Below, piece after piece: positions 35,544-44,089 of a stretch of DNA of 64,000 nucleotides. The translations under genes were made by a program, and so were the position numbers. Below the pieces are notes generated by a model that was given only the letters and a program-made list of their open reading frames with translations, was not told the DNA's origin and did no database searches. Numbering within the stretch: position 1 is the stretch's first letter; each line of letters begins with the position of its first letter. The DNA comes from Dyadobacter arcticus. GTDB taxonomy: Bacteria > Bacteroidota > Bacteroidia > Cytophagales > Spirosomataceae. The stretch is from NCBI RefSeq assembly GCF_011762185.1, contig NZ_JAASQJ010000002.1, positions 930,001-994,000 on the forward strand. The letters run 5' to 3'.

Positions 35544-36623
35544 ATGAGCGAAACCACAAAACGCTTTGCCTCCGGGGTTGTTACCGGTGATGGTGTCAGC
35601 GAAATTTTCCGCCATGCCAACGAAAATAACTATGCCCTCCCGGCGGTTAACGTGGTAGGAACCAACTCAGTGAATGCGGTAATGGAAACTGCGAAAGCGG
35701 TAAACAGCCCTGTCATCATTCAATTCTCAAATGGCGGTGCTATATTTTATGCAGGGAAAAGTCTCAACAATACCAATCAGCAGGCAGCGATAGCGGGTGG
35801 TATCTCCGGAGCCATGCATGTGCATCAAATGGCAGCACTTTACGGCATTCCCGTAATCCTTCATACCGACCATTGCGCCAAAAAATTGCTTCCCTGGATC
35901 GATGGCCTGCTGGACGCCGGCGAACGTCATTTTGACCAATATGGTAAGCCTTTGTACAGCTCCCATATGCTGGATTTATCGGAAGAGCCGATTGAAGAGA
36001 ACATCGAAATTTCTGCCAAATATTTCGAACGTATGGCGAAAATCGGTATGACGCTAGAAATAGAGTTGGGTGTAACAGGCGGAGAAGAGGATGGTGTGGA
36101 TAACAGCGACGTGGATAGCTCTAAATTGTACACGCAGCCTGAAGAAGTGGCTTACGCTTACGAAGAACTTCTGAAAATTTCTCCAAACTTTACAATAGCC
36201 GCTGCATTTGGAAACGTCCATGGCGTTTACAAACCAGGTAATGTAAAACTTGAACCGAAAATCCTTCGCAATTCCCAAAACTTTATCCAGGAAAAATTCC
36301 ATACTGCTGAATTGCCAGTGAATTTTGTATTCCACGGTGGCTCAGGTTCATCCCGCGAAGAGATCCGCGAGGCAATTGAATACGGCGCGATCAAAATGAA
36401 CATTGATACCGATATGCAATGGTCGACCTGGGAAGGAATTTTGAAATATTACAAAGAAAAAGAAGGATATCTGCAGACCCAATTGGGCAGCCCAGATGGC
36501 CCCGATTCGCCAAACAAAAAATACTACGATCCCCGTGTTTGGCTTCGTAAAGGCGAAGAATCCATGATCCAACGCCTCAAAGGTGCATTCGAAGATTTGA
36601 ATTGCATTAATCAGCTGGGGTAA
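35544..36623 (+). CDS. fbaA: Class II fructose-bisphosphate aldolase
   Basis: Zinc-dependent aldolase of 359 residues splitting fructose-1,6-bisphosphate into two triose phosphates in glycolysis and gluconeogenesis. The ATG at 35544 gives MSETTKRFASGV; an upstream GTG at 35508 would add twelve unrelated residues. Zinc and catalytic residues are in VILHTDHCAKK, LEIELGVTGGEEDGVDN, AFGNVHGVYKPG and NFVFHGGSGSSREEI, with NIDTDMQW near the phosphate site. The length matches the longer E. coli FbaA-type enzymes. A strong terminator follows. Confidence 0.97.
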   Translation: MSETTKRFASGVVTGDGVSEIFRHANENNYALPAVNVVGTNSVNAVMETAKAVNSPVIIQFSNGGAIFYAGKSLNNTNQQAAIAGGISGAMHVHQMAALYGIPVILHTDHCAKKLLPWIDGLLDAGERHFDQYGKPLYSSHMLDLSEEPIEENIEISAKYFERMAKIGMTLEIELGVTGGEEDGVDNSDVDSSKLYTQPEEVAYAYEELLKISPNFTIAAAFGNVHGVYKPGNVKLEPKILRNSQNFIQEKFHTAELPVNFVFHGGSGSSREEIREAIEYGAIKMNIDTDMQWSTWEGILKYYKEKEGYLQTQLGSPDGPDSPNKKYYDPRVWLRKGEESMIQRLKGAFEDLNCINQLG

Positions 36624-36666
36624 AAGCTGAGATATTATAGATGTCGGGTTAATTCCTGATTATTGA

Positions 36667-36697
36667 AGAGCGGCCCGTGAGGGTTGCTCTTTTTTTG
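36667..36697 (+). terminator. Terminator after fbaA
   Basis: AGAGCGGCCC, loop GTGA, GGGTTGCTCT with two G-T pairs, then seven T residues. The remainder of the gap up to 36855 shows no further feature. Confidence 0.88.
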
Positions 36698-36855
36698 TAG
36701 CCAACGTAATTCGTGGTGAGTCATTTTACCGATCAATAAGCGATGTCGGCCGGAGGATGGATGTTAAGTTGGCTTCTACAAACTACCGAACTGATCTCGC
36801 TTAGATTGCTTGGAAGAAAATCAGTTATTCCATCATCTAAAAATTGAGATTAGTT

Positions 36856-37182
36856 ATGCATTTTAAGTTCAAAGTTGCCGCTTTTGTTATTCTGTGCACA
36901 TTATCAATGGCTTGTGAAAATGAGGTGTCAGTTTCCCAGGAAAAGTCAGTTAGCCGGGAAGTAAAAATGAAATCCGTTCAGTATCAAGGCTTGAAAGCGC
37001 AAATGCCCGAAGATTACCCCGACGCTTTGATTGGCTACACCTACGGCGATCTGGAACATATTTCCTTAACTGTAAATCCAGAGAATAAATCGAATCTCCG
37101 GGAGCATTCAGGAAATAGTTTCGATGAAATAGTTGAAAACGTCAGGAGAAAGCATCCCGATTTTGAAAATGCTGAACCCTGA
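36856..37182 (+). CDS. Small lipoprotein of unknown function
   Basis: Protein of 108 residues. A TTG at 36844 is in frame, but the ATG at 36856 begins a signal peptide (MHFKFKVAAFVILCTLSMAC) whose lipobox SMAC makes the cysteine the lipidated residue. The rest is short, charged and without a known motif. It is the first gene of a run of four same-strand small genes with modest coding length and AT-rich sequence (36856-38243). No function can be assigned. Confidence 0.65.
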   Translation: MHFKFKVAAFVILCTLSMACENEVSVSQEKSVSREVKMKSVQYQGLKAQMPEDYPDALIGYTYGDLEHISLTVNPENKSNLREHSGNSFDEIVENVRRKHPDFENAEP

Positions 37183-37190
37183 GTAGGGAT

Positions 37191-37400
37191 ATGGATTTGT
37201 TTAACAACCTGGTGGGGCTGCAATATTATGTACAAATAGCTGAACGCTACAAAAAGAACATTTTCGATTATAATGTTCGCGTAACCAAAAGCGATGATGA
37301 AATATTTAATTATATCAGCGCCTTGACTTCTAGACTTGTTCTCAGTTCAGCCGAAATTCAAAATGGCTCACCATTGAATGTTCTGGTTAGACTGAAATGA
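37191..37400 (+). CDS. Short open reading frame of unknown function
   Basis: A 69-residue frame beginning MDLFNNLVGLQYYVQIAERY. It starts eight bases after the preceding lipoprotein stop and ends overlapping the ATG at 37397. The DLFNN-x-VG phrase loosely recalls a D-x-x-NNxxG motif seen in some polymorphic-toxin-type C-terminal domains, but this is a weak resemblance. It could be a real small gene or a fragment of a longer lost gene; spacing slightly favours a real gene. Confidence 0.45.
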   Translation: MDLFNNLVGLQYYVQIAERYKKNIFDYNVRVTKSDDEIFNYISALTSRLVLSSAEIQNGSPLNVLVRLK

Positions 37401-37408
37401 ACTGTAAT

Positions 37409-37783
37409 ATGAAAAAAATAATATTTATGCTGCTTCTTTCAATCAGTTTCACTTGCGAAGACAAATTCTACAAGAAGAAATTTGATACGAAATTTACAAT
37501 CACGAACAATACCAATAAGGTGGTCTCAGAAATAGAAATTGATGCTAACTACGGTGTGAAGGTATGGACGTTTAAAAACACCCAGCCGGGAACGACAGAA
37601 AAGCTTCGCTTTAATATAAAAAGGGACATTCGGCGGTCGGAAGGAGCGTTTATAATTACTGCATTTTTTAGTACAACGGATAGTGTAACATTAAATACCG
37701 GGTATTACACCAATGGCTATTTTCTGGAAGAAAATCCAACGGACTTTCATATTTATGAAGACACTATCGTAGGAAGCAGATAA
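37409..37783 (+). CDS. Small lipoprotein, first copy of a tandem pair
   Basis: Lipoprotein of 124 residues. The ATG at 37409 starts the signal peptide MKKIIFMLLLSISFTCED with the lipidated Cys in FTCED; an ATG at 37397 is also in frame. The mature part is a small predicted beta domain: FTITNNTNKVVSEIEIDANYG, VWTFKNTQPGTTEKLRFNIK, VTLNTGYYTNG and FHIYEDTIV. It is clearly homologous to the next gene, with the same length and the same order of motifs. The function is unknown; a beta-sandwich binding protein is a guess. A terminator follows. Confidence 0.75.
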   Translation: MKKIIFMLLLSISFTCEDKFYKKKFDTKFTITNNTNKVVSEIEIDANYGVKVWTFKNTQPGTTEKLRFNIKRDIRRSEGAFIITAFFSTTDSVTLNTGYYTNGYFLEENPTDFHIYEDTIVGSR

Positions 37784-37792
37784 TATGAAAAC

Positions 37793-37828
37793 AACCCAGC
37801 CCAGCTGGATATCGGGCTGGGTTACTTT
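37793..37828 (+). terminator. Terminator between the two tandem lipoprotein genes
   Basis: AACCCAGCCC (37793-37802), 11-base loop, GGGCTGGGTT (37814-37823), then ACTTTTT. An in-frame ATG at 37785 for the second gene would place this hairpin inside coding sequence, so that start is rejected. Confidence 0.85.
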
Positions 37829-37868
37829 TTATAGTAGAATACTAATCAGACAAGCTATACATCTCACC

Positions 37869-38243
37869 ATGAAGAAAACCATATTCGTTTTAAGCTTCTT
37901 GTTCCTCTTTTCCTGCGAAGACAGGCTATACAAAGAGAAGTATGACATTGAGTTCTTGATAACTAATAAAACTGCAACCGTAATTTCTGAGTTAAAAATT
38001 GACGGAGATTACGGAACCAAAGTATGGATAATCAAAAATATAGAACCTGGAAAAATTGAAAGATTAAAACTCAATATCAAACGAGACCTTAGAATTCCAG
38101 AAGGAGGATTCATGATTACTGCGCTCTTAGCTAGGGGAGATACCCTGAGCTTAAATACAGGCTATTTCACAAATTGGAGTTATCAGGGGCCAAATCCTTC
38201 TCGATTTAATGTTTATGAGGATAGGATCGTGCTAGAAGAATGA
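37869..38243 (+). CDS. Small lipoprotein, second copy of a tandem pair
   Basis: Lipoprotein of 124 residues starting at the ATG at 37869 (MKKTIFVLSFLFLFSCED, lipidated Cys in FSCED). It aligns without gaps to the product of 37409-37783: FLITNKTATVISELKIDGDYG, KNIEPGKIERLKLNIKRDL, LSLNTGYFTN and FNVYEDRIV. The genes must come from a tandem duplication that has since diverged substantially. The copy lies beyond a terminator, so it probably has its own promoter. It converges on the HxlR regulator gene. Function unknown. Confidence 0.78.
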   Translation: MKKTIFVLSFLFLFSCEDRLYKEKYDIEFLITNKTATVISELKIDGDYGTKVWIIKNIEPGKIERLKLNIKRDLRIPEGGFMITALLARGDTLSLNTGYFTNWSYQGPNPSRFNVYEDRIVLEE

Positions 38244-38253
38244 ACCCTCCCAT

Positions 38254-38622
38254 TCAAACCGCACTCATAATCCGCTCCCTATGCTTCACCCCCCAATCCC
38301 TCAGAACCTCAATCACCACTTTCAAAGAATGCCCATACTCCGTCAGCGAATATTCCACTACAACGGGGATTGAATCGTAAACTGTCCTTTTGACGAGTTC
38401 ATTGCATTCGAGGTCGCGCAGTTCTTTGGATAACATTTTATCCGTGATACCGGGCACTTCCCGGGCGGTTTGGGAGAAACGCTTGTTTCCAAACATCAGA
38501 GATATGATAATGGGCAGTTTCCATTTGCCACTGAGTACTTCCAATGCATCCCGCACAGGTAGAATGTTTTTGGTACATTCACCCAATGTGTAACCCTCAA
38601 CTTTTACTTCTTCGTTTTTCAT
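38254..38622 (-). CDS. HxlR family winged-helix transcriptional regulator
   Basis: DNA-binding protein of 122 residues. The family signature is complete: CTKNILPVRDALEVLSGKWKLPIIISLMFG, then FSQTAREVPGITDKMLSKELRDLECNELVKR and VEYSLTEYGHSLKVVIEVLRDWG. HxlR proteins usually sense electrophiles or redox stress and control divergently transcribed genes. Here the divergent genes are a nitroreductase remnant and a DsbA-like thiol oxidoreductase, which suits a redox role. Direct repeats over its own promoter suggest autoregulation. Confidence 0.93.
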   Translation of the reverse strand: MKNEEVKVEGYTLGECTKNILPVRDALEVLSGKWKLPIIISLMFGNKRFSQTAREVPGITDKMLSKELRDLECNELVKRTVYDSIPVVVEYSLTEYGHSLKVVIEVLRDWGVKHRERIMSAV

Positions 38623-38651
38623 GACTGGCTGAACTTGATTCGCTATCCTTT

Positions 38652-38696
38652 TGTATAGTACTTACAAATGTATAGTATATTTAATTAAGTTTACAA
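38652..38696 (-). promoter_or_regulatory. Promoter and putative operator of the HxlR gene
   Basis: TGTATAGTA occurs twice, at 38652-38660 and 38669-38677, a spacing of 17 bases. Between and over them, on the minus strand, TACATTTG (38665-38672) matches the -7 consensus, with TTG at 38694-38696 after 21 bases as a -33 element. Repeats overlapping a promoter between divergent genes are a natural operator for the HxlR protein; that the protein binds here is inference. Confidence 0.5.
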
Positions 38697-38722
38697 TAGC
38701 ATTTAGTAAACGGATATAGAGG

Positions 38723-38845
38723 ATGAGTGAACTGATAGAAAAACTGAACTGGCGCTATGCAGCCAAACGAATGAATGGAGAAATGGTACCCAAAGAAAAA
38801 CTGGATAACGTCCGCACGATGAGTTTTTTATTACAGTGTAGTTAA
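38723..38845 (+). pseudogene. Nitroreductase family remnant (N-terminus only)
   Basis: A 40-codon frame reading MSELIEKLNWRYAAKRMNGE, then VPKEKLDNV. This is the standard N-terminus of NfsB-like nitroreductases (xLNWRYAxKxF...LDxIxEAxRLAPSS). The match ends abruptly at DNVRTM, then a short unrelated tail stops at TAA. About 160 or more residues, including the FMN-binding core, are missing, so the gene appears to have suffered a deletion. It sits between the divergent HxlR gene and the DsbA-like gene. Confidence 0.75.
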
Positions 38846-38856
38846 TAAATAAAGCT

Positions 38857-39564
38857 ATGAAGGTAGAAATCTGGAGTGATGTCATGTGCCCGTTTTGCTA
38901 TATCGGGAAGCGCAAATTCGAAAATGCATTATCGCAGTTCCCTCAGAAAGATCAAATTCAGGTGGAGTGGAAAAGCTTCCAGCTCAACCCGCAAATGAAA
39001 ACGGAACCGGGTAAGAGCATTAACGACTATCTGGCCGAAGTAAAGGGCTGGGCACCCGATTATGCACAAAAAGTAAACGATCATGTCACTAATCTGGCCG
39101 CGGAGGTGGGCTTGAAATATAATATGGATGAGGCAGTTGTGGCGAATTCGTTCGATGCACACCGTTTTGTTCAGTTTGCAAAAACAAAAGGATTGGGTGA
39201 TGCGGCTGAGGAGCAGCTTTTTAAAGCATACTTTACGGATGGGAAAGATACTTCCAATCATGAAACGCTGGTGGAGCTTGGAAGCGAAATTGGCTTAAAT
39301 GCCAGTGAATTAATAGCAGTTTTGCAAGGTACACGGTTCAGTGAAGATGTCCGTAACGATATTTATGAGGCACAGCAAGTTGGTGCACGTGGTGTTCCAT
39401 TTTTTGTAATGGACCGAAAATATGCGGTTTCGGGTGCACAACAACCTGAAACTTTTTTGAATGCATTGGAAAAATCGTTTAGTGAATGGGAAAAGGCAAA
39501 CCCTCAACCCTTGGTAACATTCGCGGAAGGCTCGTCATGCGGCCCAGACGGGGTATGTGACTAG
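38857..39564 (+). CDS. DsbA family oxidoreductase (FrnE-like)
   Basis: Thioredoxin-fold protein of 235 residues with the active site CPFC (Cys11 and Cys14) near the start in EIWSDVMCPFCYIGKRKFE, an inserted helical domain, and the cis-proline loop GARGVPFFVMDRKYAVSGAQ. There is no signal peptide, so it belongs to the cytoplasmic FrnE/2-hydroxychromene-isomerase-like branch rather than true periplasmic DsbA. FrnE proteins are thiol-disulfide isomerases connected with oxidative stress. It ends with a cysteine-containing tail SSCGPDGVCD. It probably forms part of the HxlR-controlled unit. Confidence 0.92.
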   Translation: MKVEIWSDVMCPFCYIGKRKFENALSQFPQKDQIQVEWKSFQLNPQMKTEPGKSINDYLAEVKGWAPDYAQKVNDHVTNLAAEVGLKYNMDEAVVANSFDAHRFVQFAKTKGLGDAAEEQLFKAYFTDGKDTSNHETLVELGSEIGLNASELIAVLQGTRFSEDVRNDIYEAQQVGARGVPFFVMDRKYAVSGAQQPETFLNALEKSFSEWEKANPQPLVTFAEGSSCGPDGVCD

Positions 39565-39600
39565 ATTTCGCAACGCTGGTACGGTTATATAGGTAAAGGC

Positions 39601-39634
39601 AAACAGGTGGAGTAGTAATTTCACCTGTTTTGCA
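39601..39634 (+). terminator. Probable terminator after the DsbA-like gene
   Basis: AAACAGGTGGA pairs with TCACCTGTTT around a 10-base loop; a partly interrupted T run follows. It lies between two same-strand genes. Confidence 0.6.
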
Positions 39635-39659
39635 CTTTAAGCTTATATAACGCTCTATC

Positions 39660-42230
39660 ATGTTGCGCCTTGCATTATTCCTGTTCCTTTCCATTATAAT
39701 TAGAACATCCTGCCAGGGCGGGGGAATTAAAGGTCGTATCACTACAGAGAATGGCGAAGCGCTACCCTACGCTGGCATTGCCGTAAAAGGTACTAGTAAT
39801 GGTACGATGGCTAATGAAGATGGAGAATACGAATTCAGCTTATCTCCTGGCGCGTACGAGATTGTGTATCAATATCTTGGCTTCAAAACCATTTACAAAA
39901 CAGTAACAGTAACCACCGATTTCTCGGAGCATAATATTACGCTTGAAGAGCAGGCGCTGAGTTTACAAGAGGCGACCATTGGAAAAAGCAAGGAAGATCC
40001 CGCTTACAGCATTATGCGCCGCGCCATTGCAAAGGCGCGGTTTCACCAACTTCAGGTAAGAGGTTACACAGCAAGGGTTTATTCCAGAAGCACGGCTTTA
40101 CCTACCAAAATCCCCTATCTGGTTGAAAGACGATTGAAAAAAGAAGGCATTCAGGAGGGTAAGGCAATTTTGAATGAAAGTGTTGCGGAAATAAAATACC
40201 GTCGCCCTGGCAATTACAGCCAGCGCATTGTTTCAACACGTAATAGCCTGGATAACAGCATCCCATCACCCAATGAATACATTCTTGCCAGTTTATATAG
40301 CCCCGAAATAGCAGGTACCATCTCGCCGCTTTCCCCCAAAGCATTTGCATATTATAAGTTTGAATATGAAGGCTATTTCCAGGAGCAGGGCCAGCTAATT
40401 AACAAAATCAAAGTGATACCAAGAGCTTATGGCGAAGGCGTCTTTAAAGGAAGTCTTTTTATCCTGGAAGACCGCTGGTCTATCCATAGTTACGATCTTC
40501 AAACAACGACCCAAGGATTAAATATTTCCGCCAAACAACTTTTCAGCCCAGTTCAGGACGTATGGATCCCTGTTAATCAGCAATTTCGGATCAACGGGAG
40601 TTACCTGGGTTTTGCAGGAGAATTCAAATATCTGGTTTCTCTGACCTATCAGAAACTGGACATTGATCCGGGTTTGAAGGAAGATATTGTTATTAAAGAT
40701 CATAAAAAGGAATCGGTTGCAGATGGAGGCAAACGCAAGAAGGATCTTGAAAACCTGATCAAAGATCAAAAAGAATTCTCTACAAAGAATTTCCGAAAAC
40801 TCACCAAAGCATACGAGAAAGAACAGAAGAAAGAAGCACAATCACTAGATAGTGACGATCGGTTGGTTAGACAGGATTCGATTGTGATCGATTCGATGGC
40901 TAACAAACGGGATACCACTTATTGGCAATCGTTGCGGCCCATTCCCTTAACAAAATCGGAGGTTTCCAGTTATGTTTTGCAGGATAGCATTAAGGTGGTG
41001 AAAGACTCCCTGAAAATAAAATCCCGACCTGATTCTCTTTACTTCAAACCCATTCATATTGTAACAGGCAATACCTATTCACTGGGCAATCGTAATACGT
41101 TTTATTTCAAAAGTCCCATATTATCAATCAGTTATAATACGGTTGAAGGCAACGCGATCAACTTTATTACCGAATGGCAGAAAAAATGGGGCAAATCATA
41201 TCAGCTAAGTCTGAGGCCGCTGGTCAGATATTCTTTTGGTCGGAAAAGGGTTTATGGAAACCTGGAAACTAACATTGGCAATAACAAATGGAACCTGGGC
41301 CTTTCGGGTGGTGAAATGGCGAGCCAGATCAATAATAAAAATCCGATTTTGCCGCTTCCGAATAGCATAGGTGCAAGGTTTTTCGACCGTAATTACATGA
41401 AGCTTTACCAAAAGCAGTATGGTAGAATTGATTTTACATTACGCAACATTGCGGATATCCTTACGATCGATGCCGCCTTGGATTTAGAACATCGGAAGGA
41501 GCTTTTTAACCAGCCCAGCGCACGGCCGATTTTCTTTTGGAGTGATTACAGCTATACCTCCAACCGCCCATTCAACAAGGAGCTTCCAAATACCGGATTT
41601 GCCGAACATAACGCCACAATCCTCGACCTGACTGCCACATTGCGTCCCTGGCGCAGATACTTGATCCGAAATGGTGAAAAACGATACCTCAGAAGCAAAG
41701 GCCCTTCATTTACTGCCAATTACAAAAGAGGGCTTGGATTTGCGGGTGATGTTGATTATTCGATGTTGCAGGGAACGATTCGCCAAAATCTTAACCTCGG
41801 GCCAAGAAGCAGTCTTGAATACCTGGCTAATGGAGGTGGCTTTTTGAGTAAAAAATCAATGTACTTCCCTGATTACCGCCATTTTATGGGTAATGAATTC
41901 TTCTTTCAGTACACCTATCCGTCGGATCAATTCCGTATGCTGCAATATTACCGTTACAGCACAGCCTCTTGGTTCTTTCAGGCACATGCAATCTGGTCTT
42001 CCCAAAATTTCGTAATCACAAAAATTCAGGCATTACGGGTTACCGGACTGTCAGAAACCATCCAGCTTCATTATCTGAGGGTACCAACAATCCGGAATTA
42101 TTCGGAACTGGTTTATGGCATTGATAACATTTACCGCGTTGTTCGGCTTGAAGCAGTCGCTCAATTTCACGGAAGTCATTTTAAGGGAATGGGCTGGCGT
42201 ATTGGAACTTCTATTCCAATCGGGAGATAA
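39660..42230 (+). CDS. DUF5686 family outer-membrane protein with carboxypeptidase-like regulatory domain
   Basis: Exported protein of 856 residues. A signal peptide (MLRLALFLFLSIIIRTSC) is followed by a carboxypeptidase-D-regulatory-like domain (IKGRITTENGEALPYAGIAVKG). The DUF5686 core starts with PAYSIMRRAIAKARFHQLQV and RGYTARVYSRST. A charged linker lies near residues 350-400, and the second half is a predicted outer-membrane beta-barrel rich in aromatic strand ends. Members are common in Bacteroidota and resemble TonB-dependent receptors, but lack a plug. Function unknown. It converges on the M1 peptidase gene with two bases between the stops. Confidence 0.9.
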   Translation: MLRLALFLFLSIIIRTSCQGGGIKGRITTENGEALPYAGIAVKGTSNGTMANEDGEYEFSLSPGAYEIVYQYLGFKTIYKTVTVTTDFSEHNITLEEQALSLQEATIGKSKEDPAYSIMRRAIAKARFHQLQVRGYTARVYSRSTALPTKIPYLVERRLKKEGIQEGKAILNESVAEIKYRRPGNYSQRIVSTRNSLDNSIPSPNEYILASLYSPEIAGTISPLSPKAFAYYKFEYEGYFQEQGQLINKIKVIPRAYGEGVFKGSLFILEDRWSIHSYDLQTTTQGLNISAKQLFSPVQDVWIPVNQQFRINGSYLGFAGEFKYLVSLTYQKLDIDPGLKEDIVIKDHKKESVADGGKRKKDLENLIKDQKEFSTKNFRKLTKAYEKEQKKEAQSLDSDDRLVRQDSIVIDSMANKRDTTYWQSLRPIPLTKSEVSSYVLQDSIKVVKDSLKIKSRPDSLYFKPIHIVTGNTYSLGNRNTFYFKSPILSISYNTVEGNAINFITEWQKKWGKSYQLSLRPLVRYSFGRKRVYGNLETNIGNNKWNLGLSGGEMASQINNKNPILPLPNSIGARFFDRNYMKLYQKQYGRIDFTLRNIADILTIDAALDLEHRKELFNQPSARPIFFWSDYSYTSNRPFNKELPNTGFAEHNATILDLTATLRPWRRYLIRNGEKRYLRSKGPSFTANYKRGLGFAGDVDYSMLQGTIRQNLNLGPRSSLEYLANGGGFLSKKSMYFPDYRHFMGNEFFFQYTYPSDQFRMLQYYRYSTASWFFQAHAIWSSQNFVITKIQALRVTGLSETIQLHYLRVPTIRNYSELVYGIDNIYRVVRLEAVAQFHGSHFKGMGWRIGTSIPIGR

Positions 42231-42232
42231 GG

Positions 42233-44089
42233 TTATCTGATAACGTCACTTCTGAATCTTGGTAGTTCTTTGACGAGTGGCGGAAATACATTGTTATCCA
42301 GGTTGATATCTGCCATTCTTTGGCTGGGATCAATTGCGATTCTTTGAATTTCAGACGCATTGCGGTTGATCGAAAAGGTATATTCGGGATAAGTCCAACC
42401 CCAGTCCGCCAAAAGTTGCGTCTTGGCGAAGAGTTTTTCTTCTTTTTCTCCCCGCATTATTTCCAGCGGAATATAAAAGTTTTCCTGACTCCCGTCAACG
42501 TAACTGACCACAACATCCAGCGGCATAGGCATTTGTCCGATTCTTTGGAGCACAATGTCGGTTTTGTCCACAATGGGTATCACTTCTTTTATACCGAAAT
42601 CAATGGTCTTGGTGGTTCCTATGAAATCTTCCCAATACCAGTCCAGTTCCAGCCCGGATTCCTTTTCCATGATCCGTTTAAGATCTGTAGGATTGGGATG
42701 TTTGAATTTCCAATCATTAAAATAACGTTTGATACCGCGCTCAAATGTTTCATTTCCAATCACATAATTGAGCTGGTTCAAAAATACAGCTCCTTTCGCA
42801 TAGCTTGCAATACTGTATGCACGATTGGTATTGTAATGATCCGCGTGAGTAGTAAGCGGTTCCTCTAATCCGGACTTCACAAGGTTGCGGTAACTGTTTG
42901 TGCTTTTGAGCTGAAGATCGGCCTTCGACGAAAACAACGCGGCCATCACTTGATTTTCCGCATAAGTAGCAAAGCCCTCATCCATCCAGGGGTATTTGGA
43001 TTCATTGGTTCCCAGTAGCATTTGAAACCAGCTGTGGATCGATTCATGCACCACTACGCTAATCAATCCGCCTGGCTTGTGACGCCCCGTTATCAAAGTG
43101 CCCATTGGATATTCCATCCCACCATCTCCACCCTGTATGACCGAATATTGCTTGTAGGGATAACGCCCGAATTTTTCATTCATAATATTAAAACAACGCA
43201 CCGCCAAAGGCTCCATTTCCTTCCATCCAGTAGTCAGGCTGTCGTTTTTGTAGAAGAAATGCAGATCCAGCTGGTCATCGACTTTGACGACATCATGCTT
43301 GTAATTGCGATCCGCAGCCCACATGAAATCGTGTACTTCCGGCGCGACGAAATGCCAGGTCAGTTTTTTACCAGGCTTATGCGTTACCTGCTTTTCTGTG
43401 TAGCCATGGCCTATATTATCCGGATTTTGAAGATACCCTGTTGCAGCAACGGTGTATGCAGCATCTAATGTTATTTTCACATCAAAATCGCCCCAGACAC
43501 CATAAAACTCCCTTCCTATATACGGATTCGCATGCCATCCTTCATAATCGTACTCACTCATTTTAGGATACCACTGCCCCATTGAAAATTCGACACCTTC
43601 ACTATTATTCCGTCCTGTGCGACGAATCTGTACGGGAACCTGCGCTTCAAATTCCATGTCGAATGTGTGCTGGCTCTTCGGAAGGATTTGGTCATTGAGT
43701 GTAACTTCAAGGATGGTACCCACTACCTTATATTTGACTGGCTTCCCATTGTGTTTCAAAGAAATGACCTTTTCATAGCCAATTTCGGAAGGGGATAATT
43801 TAGAAATGCGATCCTTAACCCGTGCATCCGGGTCACTGATTGTCCTCGAACGAACATCCATTTGGCTGCCCGGCTGAAACGCATTAAGATATAAGTGATA
43901 AAAAACCTTGTGGAGCGTGTCTGGGGAATTGTTGCTGTAAACCAGCTTTTGGGTGCCTTTATACTGATTTTTGGCTACATCAAAGTCAATATTCATCTGA
44001 TACTTCACCCGCTGCTGCCAACGGTCACTCTGCGCCGAAACCTCGGCCACTACTGCAATGATTAGCAGAATACATAACTTGAACTTCAT
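42233..44089 (-). CDS. Exported M1 family metallopeptidase
   Basis: Zinc aminopeptidase-like protein of 618 residues with a signal peptide cut near VAEVSAQ. The zinc-binding motif is HESIH (His348, Glu349, His352), with the third ligand Glu371 in MDEGFATYAENQ. The substrate motif is GGDGGMEYP where classic members have GxMEN. The N-terminal beta-saddle domain (MNIDFDVAKNQYKGTQKLVY) is also typical. It probably releases N-terminal residues from peptides in the periplasm or outside the cell. The HESIH (rather than HExxH with Ala or Leu) is within family variation. Confidence 0.93.
   Translation of the reverse strand: MKFKLCILLIIAVVAEVSAQSDRWQQRVKYQMNIDFDVAKNQYKGTQKLVYSNNSPDTLHKVFYHLYLNAFQPGSQMDVRSRTISDPDARVKDRISKLSPSEIGYEKVISLKHNGKPVKYKVVGTILEVTLNDQILPKSQHTFDMEFEAQVPVQIRRTGRNNSEGVEFSMGQWYPKMSEYDYEGWHANPYIGREFYGVWGDFDVKITLDAAYTVAATGYLQNPDNIGHGYTEKQVTHKPGKKLTWHFVAPEVHDFMWAADRNYKHDVVKVDDQLDLHFFYKNDSLTTGWKEMEPLAVRCFNIMNEKFGRYPYKQYSVIQGGDGGMEYPMGTLITGRHKPGGLISVVVHESIHSWFQMLLGTNESKYPWMDEGFATYAENQVMAALFSSKADLQLKSTNSYRNLVKSGLEEPLTTHADHYNTNRAYSIASYAKGAVFLNQLNYVIGNETFERGIKRYFNDWKFKHPNPTDLKRIMEKESGLELDWYWEDFIGTTKTIDFGIKEVIPIVDKTDIVLQRIGQMPMPLDVVVSYVDGSQENFYIPLEIMRGEKEEKLFAKTQLLADWGWTYPEYTFSINRNASEIQRIAIDPSQRMADINLDNNVFPPLVKELPRFRSDVIR

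Noticed and set aside
37785..37868. Earlier ATG for the second tandem lipoprotein
   Set aside because: It would translate through the terminator hairpin at 37793-37828 and put 28 residues before a normal lipoprotein signal peptide.
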